This document shows, in pieces, positions 63,708-64,000 of a stretch of 64,000 nt of DNA. A model generated the notes under the pieces. It was not told where the DNA came from. It was given only the letters and a program-made list of their open reading frames with translations, and made no database searches. Where the stretch lies: the NCBI RefSeq assembly GCF_022012475.1, contig NZ_JAKLWS010000003.1:186001-250000 (forward strand), read 5' to 3'. The position numbers and the translations under genes are program-made. This stretch comes from Rhodohalobacter sulfatireducens. Its GTDB lineage: Bacteria > Bacteroidota > Rhodothermia > Balneolales > Balneolaceae. The first letter of the stretch is position 1. Every line of letters starts with the position of its first letter.

Positions 63708-64000
63708 ATGTCAAAAATTTTCATGTCATATTCCCATAAAGATGAAAGTCTGAGGGACGAATTGGAGACTCATCTTTCTTTGCTTAAACGTCAAGGGCTA
63801 ATTTCTACTTGGCATGACCGAAAAATTTTACCAGGAGATGAATTCGGAAATGAAATCGATGAGAACCTTGAGAGTTCGGTTATCATTTTGCTCTTAGTCA
63901 GTCCGTATTTTATAGCTTCTGATTACTGTTATGATATTGAAATGAAAAGAGCATTGGAGCGGCATAGAAATAATCAAGCAAGAGTAATTCCTATCATATT
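63708..64000 (+). CDS. TIR-domain protein, truncated by the window edge
   Basis: The first 97 residues of a longer protein. MSKIFMSYSHKDESLRDEL is a TIR-domain start, followed by WHDRKILPGDEFGNEI (BB-loop region) and SSVIILLLVSPYFIASDYC, then the EMKRALERH helix. This is the TIR subgroup found as N-terminal domains of defence proteins (often followed by TPR, NACHT or STAND domains). The catalytic glutamate expected in the DYCxxxE context appears as E79 (CYDIEMKRAL). The rest is outside the window, so the effector type is unknown. It is divergent from hsdM. Confidence 0.85.
   Translation, partial: MSKIFMSYSHKDESLRDELETHLSLLKRQGLISTWHDRKILPGDEFGNEIDENLESSVIILLLVSPYFIASDYCYDIEMKRALERHRNNQARVIPII

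Larger units (their letters stand above)
46008..64000. mobile_element. Island 2: tandem integrative/satellite-like element with defence cargo (right end not in window)
   Basis: It starts at the duplicated tRNA end. Order: terminator, inverted repeats, integrase, unknown gene, HTH gene, replication ATPase, second HTH gene, origin-like repeats, then defence cargo. No further copy of the tRNA end is found before the window ends, so the right boundary is outside the window or lost. No capsid, terminase or conjugation gene is seen. The right limit given here is only the window edge. Confidence 0.65.

Noticed and set aside
1-64000. CRISPR array
   Set aside because: No set of regularly spaced 25-40 bp repeats is present; the repeated words found are short and iteron-like.
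46008-64000. A right-hand attachment site for island 2
   Set aside because: I looked for another copy of the tRNA-Arg 3' end and found none in the rest of the window, so no boundary is claimed.

Overview
The window looks like a chromosome segment of a Bacteroidota/Balneolota-type bacterium. This is inferred from weak Shine-Dalgarno use, the tricorn-type S41 protease, AhcY, YceI and DUF1080 proteins, and the style of the defence islands; no rRNA or marker gene settles it. It falls into three parts: ordinary chromosome (1-9385), a first integrated island (9389-46007) and a second island that starts at 46008 and runs off the right edge.

Core chromosome, 1-9385: an L-2-hydroxyglutarate oxidase, a TlpA-like thioredoxin lipoprotein, S-adenosylhomocysteinase with a clear terminator, a YceI protein, a secreted DUF1080 protein, a giant tricorn-like protease, a small conserved-looking protein, and two tRNA-Arg genes (TCG and ACG). 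A hairpin-rich repeat lies between ahcY and yceI, and a palindromic repeat lies between the tRNAs.

Island 1, about 36.6 kb, sits in the 3' end of tRNA-Arg(ACG). A 48-bp copy of the tRNA end recurs at 45960-46007, and copies of a 22-bp repeat occur at both ends, next to the integrase and next to attR. Cargo: a tyrosine integrase, two unknown proteins, a Y-family polymerase with a divergent partner, a cytosolic 5'-nucleotidase, and a complete type-1-like BREX system on the minus strand (brxA, brxB, brxC, pglX, pglZ, brxL). AbiEi/AbiEii is embedded between brxC and pglX. A convergent pair of helicase-nuclease proteins is embedded between pglX and pglZ. A PD-(D/E)XK protein, small unknown genes, two GYF-domain membrane proteins and a HEPN AbiU2-like protein follow. 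The last 3.5 kb is AT-rich and decayed, with an iteron-like array and a dead integrase fragment.

Island 2 begins immediately after attR of island 1: integrase, an unknown partner, an HTH/excisionase-like protein behind a nested inverted repeat, a PriCT/AAA+ primase-helicase-like replication protein, a second HTH protein, and a GCTAA repeat array in both orientations that looks like a replication origin. This resembles a phage satellite or replicating integrative element. Its cargo is defence: a Cas4-like/DUF2779 nuclease, a small membrane protein, a reverse transcriptase preceded by about 250 nt of highly structured non-coding DNA (a DRT2/DRT9-like candidate), a type I restriction-modification operon (hsdM, hsdS, hsdR) with an AbiC-like HEPN gene inside it, and the start of a TIR-domain protein at the right edge.

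The most interesting items are the reverse transcriptase with its candidate template RNA, the helicase-nuclease pair nested in BREX, and the tandem architecture of the two islands, each of which brings its own integrase, repeats and tRNA terminator.
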